DNA from: Anaerolineales bacterium
Lineage (GTDB): Bacteria; Chloroflexota; Anaerolineae; Promineifilales; Promineifilaceae
Direction of reading: 5' to 3'
Length of the DNA: 43,586 bases
Assembly (NCBI GenBank): GCA_011524645.1
Contig: WTJY01000462.1
Span: 1 to 43,586 of the forward strand
Shown here piece after piece: positions 38,201 through 43,586 of this stretch. The translations under genes were made by a program, and so were the position numbers. Below the pieces are notes generated by a model. The model was given only the letters and a program-made list of their open reading frames with translations. It did no database searches and was not told where the DNA came from. Numbering within the stretch: position 1 is the first letter of the stretch; each line of letters opens with the position of its first letter.

Positions 38201-41200
38201 TCTTATAGCTCCGCCAGCACCACCTTGTGCCAAAACGATCATCCTGTCGAAATCGGCACCAATTACAGCGGAGAAATGGATGAATTAGCGCTTTACGGCC
38301 GTGCCCTCACCGCCTCCGAAATTCAATCCCTCTATCTCCGTGAACTGCGCTGGTATCGCGCCATCGCCAACTATGAAGTCCGCGTCGATAATGAAGCACC
38401 GACCATTGAATTGATCTCAGACGAACCGTATCGTCAAAATGGGTATATCCAATTAGCGCTCTCCGTTGTTGACCTTTGGTCTGAAGTCGCTTTTGTCGAA
38501 ATGGAAATTGAACGGCCGTATACCAGCACAATCAACGTAGAAAGTGCGGTACGTTGTGGTGATGTCCCAGATGGTGTGGTTTGGTGTCCCGTCTTCGACA
38601 CGACTGAGCTTGACGGTAGCGGCACCTATTCTCTAACTTTCCATGCCATCGATATTGCTGGAAATAAAACGACCAGCCCTGTTTATCACATCTATGCAGA
38701 TGGGACAGGGCCAGCCGCCACCCTGAACGGCTTCACCAATGAATGGCAAAACTTAACCAGTGAAGCAGCCGAAGCGATCAGCTATACACTGCCAATTGAG
38801 GCCACAATCGTCGATCCCGCCTTGCCAGATAGTACATCCGGCAGTGGCGTTCTCTCTAACACGGTCAGCATCGGCCTCTACGATGTCAATACCGGCGAAC
38901 TAGCAGGTAATGGCTCGTGGCAACCGATGATCTATCAAGGCAATGATCTCTATACGGTAGAGTATGAGATTCGCGGTCTCCGGCCGAATGGACAATACTC
39001 GGTCACCATAACCGCGTCTGACGCCGCTGGGAACCCTATCAGTTCCATCGCCTCCGACACCTTATCAGGTAGCAACGGCTTGCAATCTGTTACCAGTTCG
39101 GTCGCAAACAGCGTTCAGCTAGACGGCCGTGCCTCGCTCGTCTCTATCCCACCAGACATGGTCCCTGCTCTCTCAGTCAGTGGCACCTTGCAATTGGATG
39201 GGACCGCGAGTGAGTTAACCGCATTCGGCGGACAGCTAGCGATGCACAATTTCGAAATCATTACCGGAACCGGCTATGCAGATACCACCTTCTGGGACCG
39301 AGAAATCACCTGTGCCACAGGCAATTGCCCCACCCTCAATACAGATATGCTGGATCAATCCGGCTTGTTCGGTCAGTCGGTCTACTTCGATGGCACAAAC
39401 GACCAACTTGAACTCGATCTCAATGACAATATCTCGTACACCTTTAGCCTAACGAAACCGTTCGCCATCTCAATGTGGTTCCGCAACCAAGGGTTAGCCA
39501 CAGCTGATCGAACCCTCCTTGCGATGGATGGGGGTAGTGGCACGAGCCAATCTATCTTCGGGCTCGATACCAGCAATCAATTCCTAACCCAATTGGGTGG
39601 TGTGACCACAGTTGTTACCGATACGGCGGTATCAAACAACACCCCCTATCATGCGGCCGTCACCTTTGATGGTAGCACCGTCACGCTTTACCTAAACGGC
39701 TTATCGGTGGCTCAATCGACCACCCCACCACAGTTCGCCAGCGGCCAGCTCTATATCGGCAGCAACGGTTCAGGGCAATACTTCCGTGGATTGATCGATG
39801 AACTCTCTGTTTATGATTTGTCACTGACCGATAGACAAGTCGCAGCACTCGCGCAATCAGGCGGCCGTGGGGTTTCCTCAGTCGAAATCGGCTACGAGTT
39901 GGTCACAAACTTTAACACCTATTCTGAAACAGCCAGCATCAATGCTGATAGCTGGACGGCCGCCAGTCTAAGTGGCAATGGCAATCTCGTCCGTAACTGG
40001 TCATTCGCAGAAAGTGACAGCAACCGTGAAGGGTTCTATGCGATTCATGCACGAGCCACAGACGCGGCCGGTAATGTCAGTTACCCACGCACCTTGTGGC
40101 AAGGGTACATCGACCGCGTCCCCCCCACCATTGTGGGCGAAGCACGTCAGATTGTGGTCGATGGCGATCCAAAAACAACGGTTACCTTTACCACAACCGA
40201 CAATATTCTCGACGCCGACTCACTTGTTCATGTCTGCACGGCCGGGGATTTAACATCGTCCACCTATTCCGGTCTGGGCTTCCCCTATGACGGAACTGTG
40301 TATCAAATCGTCGGTAGTTGTCAGCTCGATGGCCATCTATCCCAAGTCGATTTAACCATTTGTGACTCGGTCAACAACTGTACAACCGAAACAATCATCT
40401 CCGTGTTAGCGGACACCACACTCGCGATCACAGCGCCCAGCAATGGTGAAACGATCGCCGGTGGGACAACCGCTAATATTCCGGTCACCGGCAATGCTTA
40501 TGTCCCTGATGGTTTAAGCGAAGTAGGTCTATTCATCAACGGCGCTTTGGACCAAACGCTCACTATTTCAGGCGCGCCGATTTCGAGTGATTGGTCTTTT
40601 AATTGGCAACCCACAGTCAGCGGCGTGTACTCACTCACCATCTTGATCACCGATACGCTGAATGCCACAACATCTCAGTCGGTCGAAATCATCACCAATC
40701 AGCAAGCTTGCGAAGTCGAATATACGGGTGATAGCACCACTGACTTTACCAGCGGTGATGCCACGGCATTACAGCAAGCGGTCGCGGCCGCAACCAACAA
40801 TAGTGTCCTCAAAATCGCAGGCCACTGCTTTGGTGTCACCGGCGATGGCGTTTATACCCAAACGGTCATTATCGATAAACCGCTGACCTTAGCCGGTGGG
40901 TATGAGCTCGGTGGCGATTGGAGCACGGCCGATGCCGACAGCTTTGAAACGATTATCGATGCGGATAGCCGCGGCCGTGTCATCGAAATCAACAACGCCG
41001 GTGATGTTACCCTTCAAGATTTAACCATCTCAAACGGCTATACCCACTTCGCCGGCAACAGCAACATCCATCGCAACAACGGGAGCGGGGTCAATATCGG
41101 TGCCAGCCAAGTCGTCATGGAAAATGTCACAATTCGCGATAACAGCACTGAGCATTTAGGTAGTGGTGTATACATATACGATGCCAGTGCTACAGTCACA

Positions 41201-42202
41201 GTTAACAACTCAGACATTCTGTCAAACTGGCACCCAGATCTAAGAGATATACGAGGAGGTGGCTTCTTTGTCGATGACAACGCGACATTAACCATCACCA
41301 ACTCCACTATCGCTGACCATATCAATGGTGGCGGTGGCGGGCTGTACGTATCTGGCGGTGCACAGACTCACATTGAAAACTCAACCATCCGCAACAATGA
41401 AGGGGTCTCATTTGGCGGTGCCTTCTGGATGGGGGGCAGTGTCACTGTCGTCAATAGCACGATTAGTAACAACACCTCACGAGCAGGCAAGGCCGGTGGG
41501 ATCGAAATGACCGCAGGCGGTGTTTTGGATATCTCTTACACTACGATTGTCAGCAATAGTGAATCGGGCATCAATCCGGTGGGGACGATCACCATGAGCA
41601 ATAGTGTGATCGCGTATCATAGCGTTGCCAACTGTAAATCGGTTATCGATACGGACAGCGGCTATAGCTTCGACAGTGATGATAGTTGCGGTTTATCGGC
41701 CGGCACCAGCATCACCAACAGTGATCCATTATTAAGTCCATTGGCAGAAAATTTCGGCACGACATGGACCCATATGCCCCTCCCCAATTCCCCACTTCTC
41801 GATGTCATTCCGAATGGGGTCAATGATTGTGGCACAACTGTAACTACAGATCAGCGTGGCTTTTCTCGCACAGCCTACGCCAATTGTGATATCGGCTCAG
41901 TTGAGATCGATCCGATCCCGCTCATTCCACCGACTCCACAACTCACTATTAATGCAAGCAACATCGATCTAGTATGGCCAAGCACTTCCCCCGTTTGTCA
42001 ATACGATGTCTATGAAAGCACCAACCCGTTTAGCGATTACACCCAGCTGTCAAGCGATCAAAGCGAGTTAACGCTGTCAGATAGCGACACCAGCGGAGAT
42101 GACAATGATGTTTACTATTATATCAGTGCGCAGTGTGTCAATGGCACGGTCGATTCACCGGCCGTTGGGGTGTTTGAATTTGGCTTAACCTCGGGTAATT
42201 AG
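29288..42202 (+). CDS. Giant membrane-anchored LamG/beta-helix surface protein (4304 aa)
   Basis: Domains in order: signal peptide (1-31, ending ASA before DEE); a lipoprotein-like beta domain (about 40-280); two membrane helices (about 295-348); acidic DxDxDG repeats of the thrombospondin-3/calcium type (about 412-485 and 520-555); an unassigned domain to 1085; a block of five or six membrane helices (about 1091-1262); a second DxDxDG set (about 1461-1545). Seven LamG jelly rolls follow (about 1615-1818, 1868-2101, 2115-2311, 2348-2551, 2613-2794, 2798-3016, 3302-3528), with Ig-like domains near 3022-3140 and 3705-3810. A right-handed beta-helix (about 3815-4205) ends in the motif DQRGFSRTAYANCDIGSVE, typical of choice-of-anchor Q proteins. 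A fibronectin-like end closes it. The protein is probably an adhesin or sheath component facing outward. Six LamG units carry a C...CP pair. It may be regulated by the divergent SARP-type gene. The start is supported by the signal peptide; no clear Shine-Dalgarno. Confidence 0.88.
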   Translation: MLLNHKKNRLIFSGLLLLLGVLWWLPTIASADEEPTPADILQEAWQNATASGQYDYRTLVDQTTYPLPKLSNTSRQPTHNNIAMQGSLNFETNQMALTFWQDGSFDPQTGIQVKVENGRAYSRAGGNNPWQEAGNVANVFAPAGDPLSFLAGMQNVQVGDTRTYDFGTNGAQTYTAYTFDLNGSTFSNHLRREMDAQLRAGGQLPPGMSLSASESYRNMSGYGEVWLDSNLLPVRIVLDVTLPPDRTNGEIKASITTDLSNFKLDNIEMSNATFLGDAQTWLRYNLPTTAETQQIAFNTIALMIVTFLVLLSMSYWRHPRFYAIVVLTLIFSMLVSPILSGRIVHAYYVDQRAEHNEQMADVARQERRQDAFTAVEESDWNPQLAPAAQYTPNQPQLDVASALSSTSTDTSTDTDGDGLTDAAEAIHGTCDGTTSDGYCAGIADPTDTDADGLSDGLEVNSIGTNPLSDDSDLDGILDPIEIQGFLYNGITWYLNPNEADTNKDGVGDSLECPAWNISLNDLYDTTAICPDTDSDNVPDLFDNDNDNDGVIDEVDSSPFAVLNQEFSRTTPFNLSIDNLAIDKPVYVDFQILPSDRDNLALYQHVLDWPSGDTLGQIQRRTDSTWADTRTSDLRLDADNAANGDVRIYPVLEIVMPYTTSHYANLPVKQGSLANRLVSNSASTWVDTNALDPFGVNVKQVNDDGTLTAIIPVNVARDSDGNPHAFSARMYYQPSQGDNGRATWGEAHQIRLSWIVEMLSDQCLDRRTNPDDCARYDVLQSINTYYDDWTLTGLNVSEELALETAIIYEDPAQDTDLLYDDQLTAASMNLANTFLRGRDCGYVAGVCTSDGERDINMTNISTTVPAWFTATNYLEVETFDYSHRAELALLASQEASRILSDTFTAYASQTVPTLMFAHEGESRELNLNSLSDPTGDSLTIDLDPTTVQSARRAGISWMPYQYAGGVWQAYEATSYLELYESRLTNLPFFQAADSSEASQYEADTRMLFAQLYYATMIQGAVAVTEMDGLNTWRESDDAPETGYEPDIAPGTLNGISAVTLWFLNPLSIRIIGNWTQPVQQVISGQLYKNFGNFNPLTIVLILAAIAGLSLIIAGMLTDDDRLFRIGELIMASITIVFVLAMIVHYVYVMILVARTAIELGLFTFNMMYYSSRTFSYTGYFGAAITGVITWGLAIWQLAVADDSIARGIIASQAIAQTTLIIVSLILSKLGLGILFFFLVLADAILILFNKRTFTEQIVEQISGIIYNVNMLSNNLDSGTRLEVTIGELELRELELGFTTGNVISATINITNNVGVAGRASIKEIKNQTAFAYLLSDEPINHHDSLKRGDNEDDYVEVYEYVEGFGELIDKMQLTDSAVAVRELDIRKGINQPLDYYLNEAYLVGYKGCWHAAIRLFGGGCDVGHVKGTFHLSLDETLVFDVLPATIGEFASLTWAGGEVNLPVQVDLDGDYLSDLDGTDPDNRTFDTDGDTLTDYYEVSEGLDPTNPDTDSDGLLDGDELRHNTDPRKWDTDGDGLNDKLEAVDGWLISYEDDSGALQFMRVWSNPNAINADDDTFNDYLEFSFGLNPNVATDPSAATNLIQIEDLQLNEVITQSQPVAHYQFEEDVNNTIFADTITESSIATCNAALGECPAAGQAGRFGAGLTFDGNDVITATLPFTLETDNDFSVAVWVKYEEKPSLDIHYLVSNENFDWLTIDYGRLSTNLATGSSSITRLNTPNLIPGQWYHLALVRHASAGTADYYVDGVKVDTLPMRTTTLGGSNNLNLGGWKFRNDKLDGKMDELVVYDYALSASEISDLMTGFIQQDDLIVQSGAELTYQATISDTTNTQNVDGFLSATTEYLTPTVGTPDLYFTFAPEDIVTTFSDTVVGGRYGTTCTAEGHCPTHENSGQINSAIFFNGIDDHLIFPTYSQGIIDDSGQEKQTIAFWIRVNGRPAAGEFDYILDTDETAEGVRPHGAVDLMINSDGRLVFDIGGATEDGLPNHVSSAVLGSGWNHVVINYAVSATNFGFDEGSSEITINNVSDSTAYYDKGASPIELFIGPGRFGSDMNGENRFHGRLDEFVLYNNERLYDGDGTAILDIMGGNYAPADLNPREEAAVLLKFDETASTVPIGVINQMSDGQAGLCNGNNCPTLTSSGYFSEGVDFDGNDYLTIEPFFDPADQAFTALAWVKPTANGVVLAQADGNGTGRTWLGLQGSNQLFTTLGGSTLQSPSGLTLNQWSHVAVSHDGTNITLFVNGVAVNSAAVTTESSDGQLILGADSALANQFSGTMDDFLLFPSALGADGVTALMNHSYPAIVIDEPIIPFTIEKTATIPSNSGDHWAAATAYDLGYEMFANPAATACTGNNCPTILTDSGIGESVSFDGVDDWLEAGQDVFSIGQQVSFWMKVDSPPADDDTIMVGTNKNSPFTTNVHLELTTSGTLRYFYSDETGSPSVTINSTTNVADGEWHHIVFTGRDGVDGSSGYWNKLFVDGQLEASVDTDVLAFQSLDVVIGRENASATSSYFAGEIDEFRFIRYSGRPQITEATAQALAADRPGVAQELPTVSTTVTGTAHVRDIAGNGYHNFQETVDAVVQLQQAIPEPIVDNNLGDLVIFAPFDETPNAELFNNYVSTEADFTCEVGACPQSGFSGVAGNALLFDGLNDRLTGPAPFVSPDFTAAAWVKADRGTIVALNDYETRLDFGGFMVEGIRLPATLPENEWVHLAGTYEYDTKTAKVYINGTLISSANVGNSLRRDIYVGMHEDFGNPLNGYLDDLRLYDATLSDADIATLYQTSAPVLRFEFDEESTETTFADSSANQFVGQPTLTTVQAADGTTGVERNPASGTDGQIGNTALFVDRSNALTVNPSDDSALDLNATTIAMWVRPDGPYASGEQILFSKQASDGTQSNYELALATNSLQLTFNAHQANCTTAITPLTSNSSLVENVWSHVAVTFDGTSARLFINGVQDDSYSSASTTLCQNDHPVEIGTNYSGEMDELALYGRALTASEIQSLYLRELRWYRAIANYEVRVDNEAPTIELISDEPYRQNGYIQLALSVVDLWSEVAFVEMEIERPYTSTINVESAVRCGDVPDGVVWCPVFDTTELDGSGTYSLTFHAIDIAGNKTTSPVYHIYADGTGPAATLNGFTNEWQNLTSEAAEAISYTLPIEATIVDPALPDSTSGSGVLSNTVSIGLYDVNTGELAGNGSWQPMIYQGNDLYTVEYEIRGLRPNGQYSVTITASDAAGNPISSIASDTLSGSNGLQSVTSSVANSVQLDGRASLVSIPPDMVPALSVSGTLQLDGTASELTAFGGQLAMHNFEIITGTGYADTTFWDREITCATGNCPTLNTDMLDQSGLFGQSVYFDGTNDQLELDLNDNISYTFSLTKPFAISMWFRNQGLATADRTLLAMDGGSGTSQSIFGLDTSNQFLTQLGGVTTVVTDTAVSNNTPYHAAVTFDGSTVTLYLNGLSVAQSTTPPQFASGQLYIGSNGSGQYFRGLIDELSVYDLSLTDRQVAALAQSGGRGVSSVEIGYELVTNFNTYSETASINADSWTAASLSGNGNLVRNWSFAESDSNREGFYAIHARATDAAGNVSYPRTLWQGYIDRVPPTIVGEARQIVVDGDPKTTVTFTTTDNILDADSLVHVCTAGDLTSSTYSGLGFPYDGTVYQIVGSCQLDGHLSQVDLTICDSVNNCTTETIISVLADTTLAITAPSNGETIAGGTTANIPVTGNAYVPDGLSEVGLFINGALDQTLTISGAPISSDWSFNWQPTVSGVYSLTILITDTLNATTSQSVEIITNQQACEVEYTGDSTTDFTSGDATALQQAVAAATNNSVLKIAGHCFGVTGDGVYTQTVIIDKPLTLAGGYELGGDWSTADADSFETIIDADSRGRVIEINNAGDVTLQDLTISNGYTHFAGNSNIHRNNGSGVNIGASQVVMENVTIRDNSTEHLGSGVYIYDASATVTVNNSDILSNWHPDLRDIRGGGFFVDDNATLTITNSTIADHINGGGGGLYVSGGAQTHIENSTIRNNEGVSFGGAFWMGGSVTVVNSTISNNTSRAGKAGGIEMTAGGVLDISYTTIVSNSESGINPVGTITMSNSVIAYHSVANCKSVIDTDSGYSFDSDDSCGLSAGTSITNSDPLLSPLAENFGTTWTHMPLPNSPLLDVIPNGVNDCGTTVTTDQRGFSRTAYANCDIGSVEIDPIPLIPPTPQLTINASNIDLVWPSTSPVCQYDVYESTNPFSDYTQLSSDQSELTLSDSDTSGDDNDVYYYISAQCVNGTVDSPAVGVFEFGLTSGN

Positions 42203-42217
42203 GAGCTATTGAAAGGG

Positions 42218-42250
42218 CGGCCGTGTCAGCACTATGTGACACGGCCGTCT
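42218..42250 (+). terminator. Hairpin after the giant surface gene
   Basis: An 11-bp perfect stem (CGGCCGTGTCA at 42218-42228 with TGACACGGCCG at 42237-42247, loop 8 nt) begins 16 bp after the stop codon. The T-run is poor (TCTAATCATT), so it may be a weak terminator or an RNA-stabilising hairpin. Each arm contains a CGGCCG word. Confidence 0.5.
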
Positions 42251-42392
42251 AATCATTCAAACAATGTCAGGCTTATTTGATATTTATGTCCTTACAACGG
42301 AACGTAGCAGCGCGGCCAACAACAAGGCGCGACAAACAGCCATCCAGTTATTTTGTTCAATGAACGACACCCCAAACATCCCCCCACCACCT

Positions 42393-42555
42393 GTAGGGGA
42401 TAGGTAAATGGCGGTCCCATGTAAATCATGTAATTCGATAACTGCCATTTGTCTCTCCCCGGACCAAATCGCAATATGAATTGGTCCGGGGAGAGACAAA
42501 CGATGGTTGAGTTGATGACAATGTGAAGGTGGTTCATCGTTTACCTATCCCCTAC
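42393..42555. repeat. REPIN-like inverted pair of REP hairpins
   Basis: Two inverted copies of one hairpin. The left stem is 42396-42415 with 42441-42460: 16 of 20 Watson-Crick pairs plus three G-U pairs, 25-nt loop. The right stem is 42488-42505 with 42535-42552, with the complementary mismatches. Each copy has a GTAG foot at its outer end (42393-42396 and, inverted, 42552-42555). The inner arms form a perfect 20-bp inverted repeat (42448-42467 with 42481-42500, spacer 13). Loop sequences differ between copies while stems are conserved. It lies about 100 bp upstream of the RAYT gene, as expected for the transposase's own REP pair. Confidence 0.7.
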
Positions 42556-42656
42556 CTCATCTACAAACATACAAACGGTACAAAACTTGGCCCACATTCA
42601 AAAATATGATATTTTAAATACATTTGTTACAAATTATCATATAACAGGCTCACACC

Positions 42657-43175
42657 ATGCCCCCACAACGAAGACGTAATTCAATGAGACATCCCACATG
42701 GCATTACGGCTGGAACGGATATTATTTCATCACCATTTGCACCCACCAAAGGCAACACATATTTACAGAAACAGCTTACAAAACCATCGCCGAAACCACA
42801 TGGTATCGCATTCCTACATTCAAATCCGCCACAAGCGTAAAAATCGATGAATTTATTGTCATGCCCAATCATTTACATGGAATTTTGGTCATCGAAAACG
42901 GATATGCACCAGATGCACCACGGCCGGACAAAACCATATCAGGAACCATCAGCGCAATCATTGCCGCCTACAAAGCGGCCGTCGCCAAAAAGATCAATCA
43001 CACCAGAGACAAAGCGGAACCGATTTGGCAGCGCGGCTACTATGACCGCATAATCAAAAGTGAAGCCGCGTTGAACAGAACGAGACAATACATCATAAGG
43101 AACCCAACGATGTGGCAGAAAAAGCGTAATCTGCTGCCTAAGCTACTAGGAAAAATGACTTTTCACAGTCACTAG
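42657..43175 (+). CDS. REP-associated tyrosine transposase (RAYT, Y1 family)
   Basis: A 172-aa single-domain Y1 HUH endonuclease of the IS200/IS605-related TnpA_REP family. The HxH metal motif is in FIVMPNHLHGILVI (H72, H74). The nucleophile is most likely Y145 in RTRQYIIRNP, preceded by the family motif WQRGYYDRII. Length fits RAYTs, which occur as single chromosomal copies without insertion-sequence ends and are linked to REP palindromes. They cut single-stranded REP DNA near a GTAG-type foot. A matching GTAG double palindrome lies about 100 bp upstream. No Shine-Dalgarno is seen. The reading frame is intact, so it may be active. Just downstream is a decayed oxygenase fragment. Confidence 0.9.
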   Translation: MPPQRRRNSMRHPTWHYGWNGYYFITICTHQRQHIFTETAYKTIAETTWYRIPTFKSATSVKIDEFIVMPNHLHGILVIENGYAPDAPRPDKTISGTISAIIAAYKAAVAKKINHTRDKAEPIWQRGYYDRIIKSEAALNRTRQYIIRNPTMWQKKRNLLPKLLGKMTFHSH

Positions 43176-43176
43176 G

Positions 43177-43350
43177 TTTTATGTACCAAGTCATCGACAT
43201 AGCCGCTACGAGCTCCATTTGCCATACACCATCGTGCTTCGCTTAGCCTGGGGCGCCCGGAAAGGGATGGTCTACTTCTTTGTGTCCCAACCGATCAGTG
43301 AAAACAAGTGCGCAGACTACTATCACTACATCGACATCGCCGACAGCTAG
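43177..43350 (+). pseudogene. Remnant of a Rieske-type aromatic oxygenase C-terminal region
   Basis: An open stretch of about 57 codons ending in TAG at 43348-43350, with no start codon of its own near the 5' end. It encodes ELHLPYTIVLRLAWGARKG followed by MVYFFVSQPISENKC. The V.FF..QPISENKC pattern resembles the catalytic-domain region of Rieske 2Fe-2S oxygenases of the VanA/pheophorbide-oxygenase type, where ATQP(I/V)SE.(K/T)C is common. Both ends are missing, including the Rieske cluster motif, so it cannot function. It abuts the RAYT stop. Confidence 0.4.
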
Positions 43351-43525
43351 CGACAGCCGGTGTCACCAAATCGCATACGATCTACATCGCAAATAGCACT
43401 TGTATGGAAAACTGACATCCTCTAGAATTTATTAGCCAATTAATACCATAGGGGAGTAAATCAAATTCAACTGACTATTTTTACAAAGATATCAAGCAGT
43501 CAAACATCATCAAGGAGAATTTTCA

Positions 43526-43586
43526 ATGGGTGTTATAGCAACCGCAGTTGTCGGCCTCATGAGTGCCGTCGCCGGAGGTGTCGTCA
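43526..43586 (+). CDS. Start of a gene running off the window
   Basis: Only the first 20 codons are present: MGVIATAVVGLMSAVAGGVV. A strong Shine-Dalgarno (AAGGAG at 43512-43517) supports the start. The hydrophobic, Ala/Gly/Val-rich N-terminus suggests a membrane helix or an exported small protein. No family can be assigned. Confidence 0.55.
   Translation, partial: MGVIATAVVGLMSAVAGGVV

Overview
The window looks like chromosomal DNA of a Chloroflexota (Anaerolineae-like) bacterium. I infer this from the protein types, not from a marker gene: a BTAD/NB-ARC/TPR (AfsR/SARP-type) regulator, a Ser/Thr kinase fused to a STAND NTPase and WD40 propellers, a GT-C-like membrane protein with a C-terminal beta-sandwich, and two giant LamG proteins. 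Many start codons lack a Shine-Dalgarno sequence. The palindrome CGGCCG is strikingly frequent (about 130 by manual count), like a genome signature word.

Layout. (1) 1-3.4 kb: a DinB-like protein, then a minus-strand pair of PfkB (adenosine-kinase-like) and S-adenosylhomocysteinase genes. Together they would clear S-adenosylhomocysteine and the adenosine it releases. Upstream lies a clear promoter, and an intrinsic terminator sits between promoter and start codon, which suggests an attenuated leader. (2) 3.4-4.3 kb: a gene-free stretch rich in dispersed palindromes. (3) 4.3-11.3 kb: a 2336-aa LamG/coiled-coil protein with no signal peptide. (4) 11.5-19.2 kb: a small membrane-anchored protein, a crotonase-fold enzyme resembling ECHDC1-type decarboxylases, an M20 dipeptidase and the 1544-aa kinase-STAND-WD40 sensor. 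(5) 19.4-25.0 kb: a tightly packed plus-strand set of a NUDIX hydrolase, two tandem class A beta-lactamase-fold serine hydrolases with YoaR-like N-termini, and a polytopic GT-C-like protein. This set may be concerned with the cell envelope. (6) 25.1-29.0 kb, minus strand: a small membrane protein, a double dispersed repeat and the SARP/NB-ARC/TPR regulator. (7) 29.3-42.2 kb: a 4304-aa surface protein, divergent from the regulator, with a signal peptide, two membrane blocks, Ca-binding DxDxDG repeats, seven LamG modules and a beta-helix. (8) 42.2-43.6 kb: a 163-bp double palindrome with GTAG feet just upstream of a REP-associated tyrosine transposase (RAYT), then a decayed oxygenase fragment and the first 20 codons of a new gene.

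The most notable items are the REPIN-like doublet beside its RAYT, the CGGCCG word, the two giant LamG proteins, the kinase-STAND-double-propeller fusion and the attenuator-like leader of the SAH-recycling genes. No tRNA, rRNA or CRISPR array was seen.
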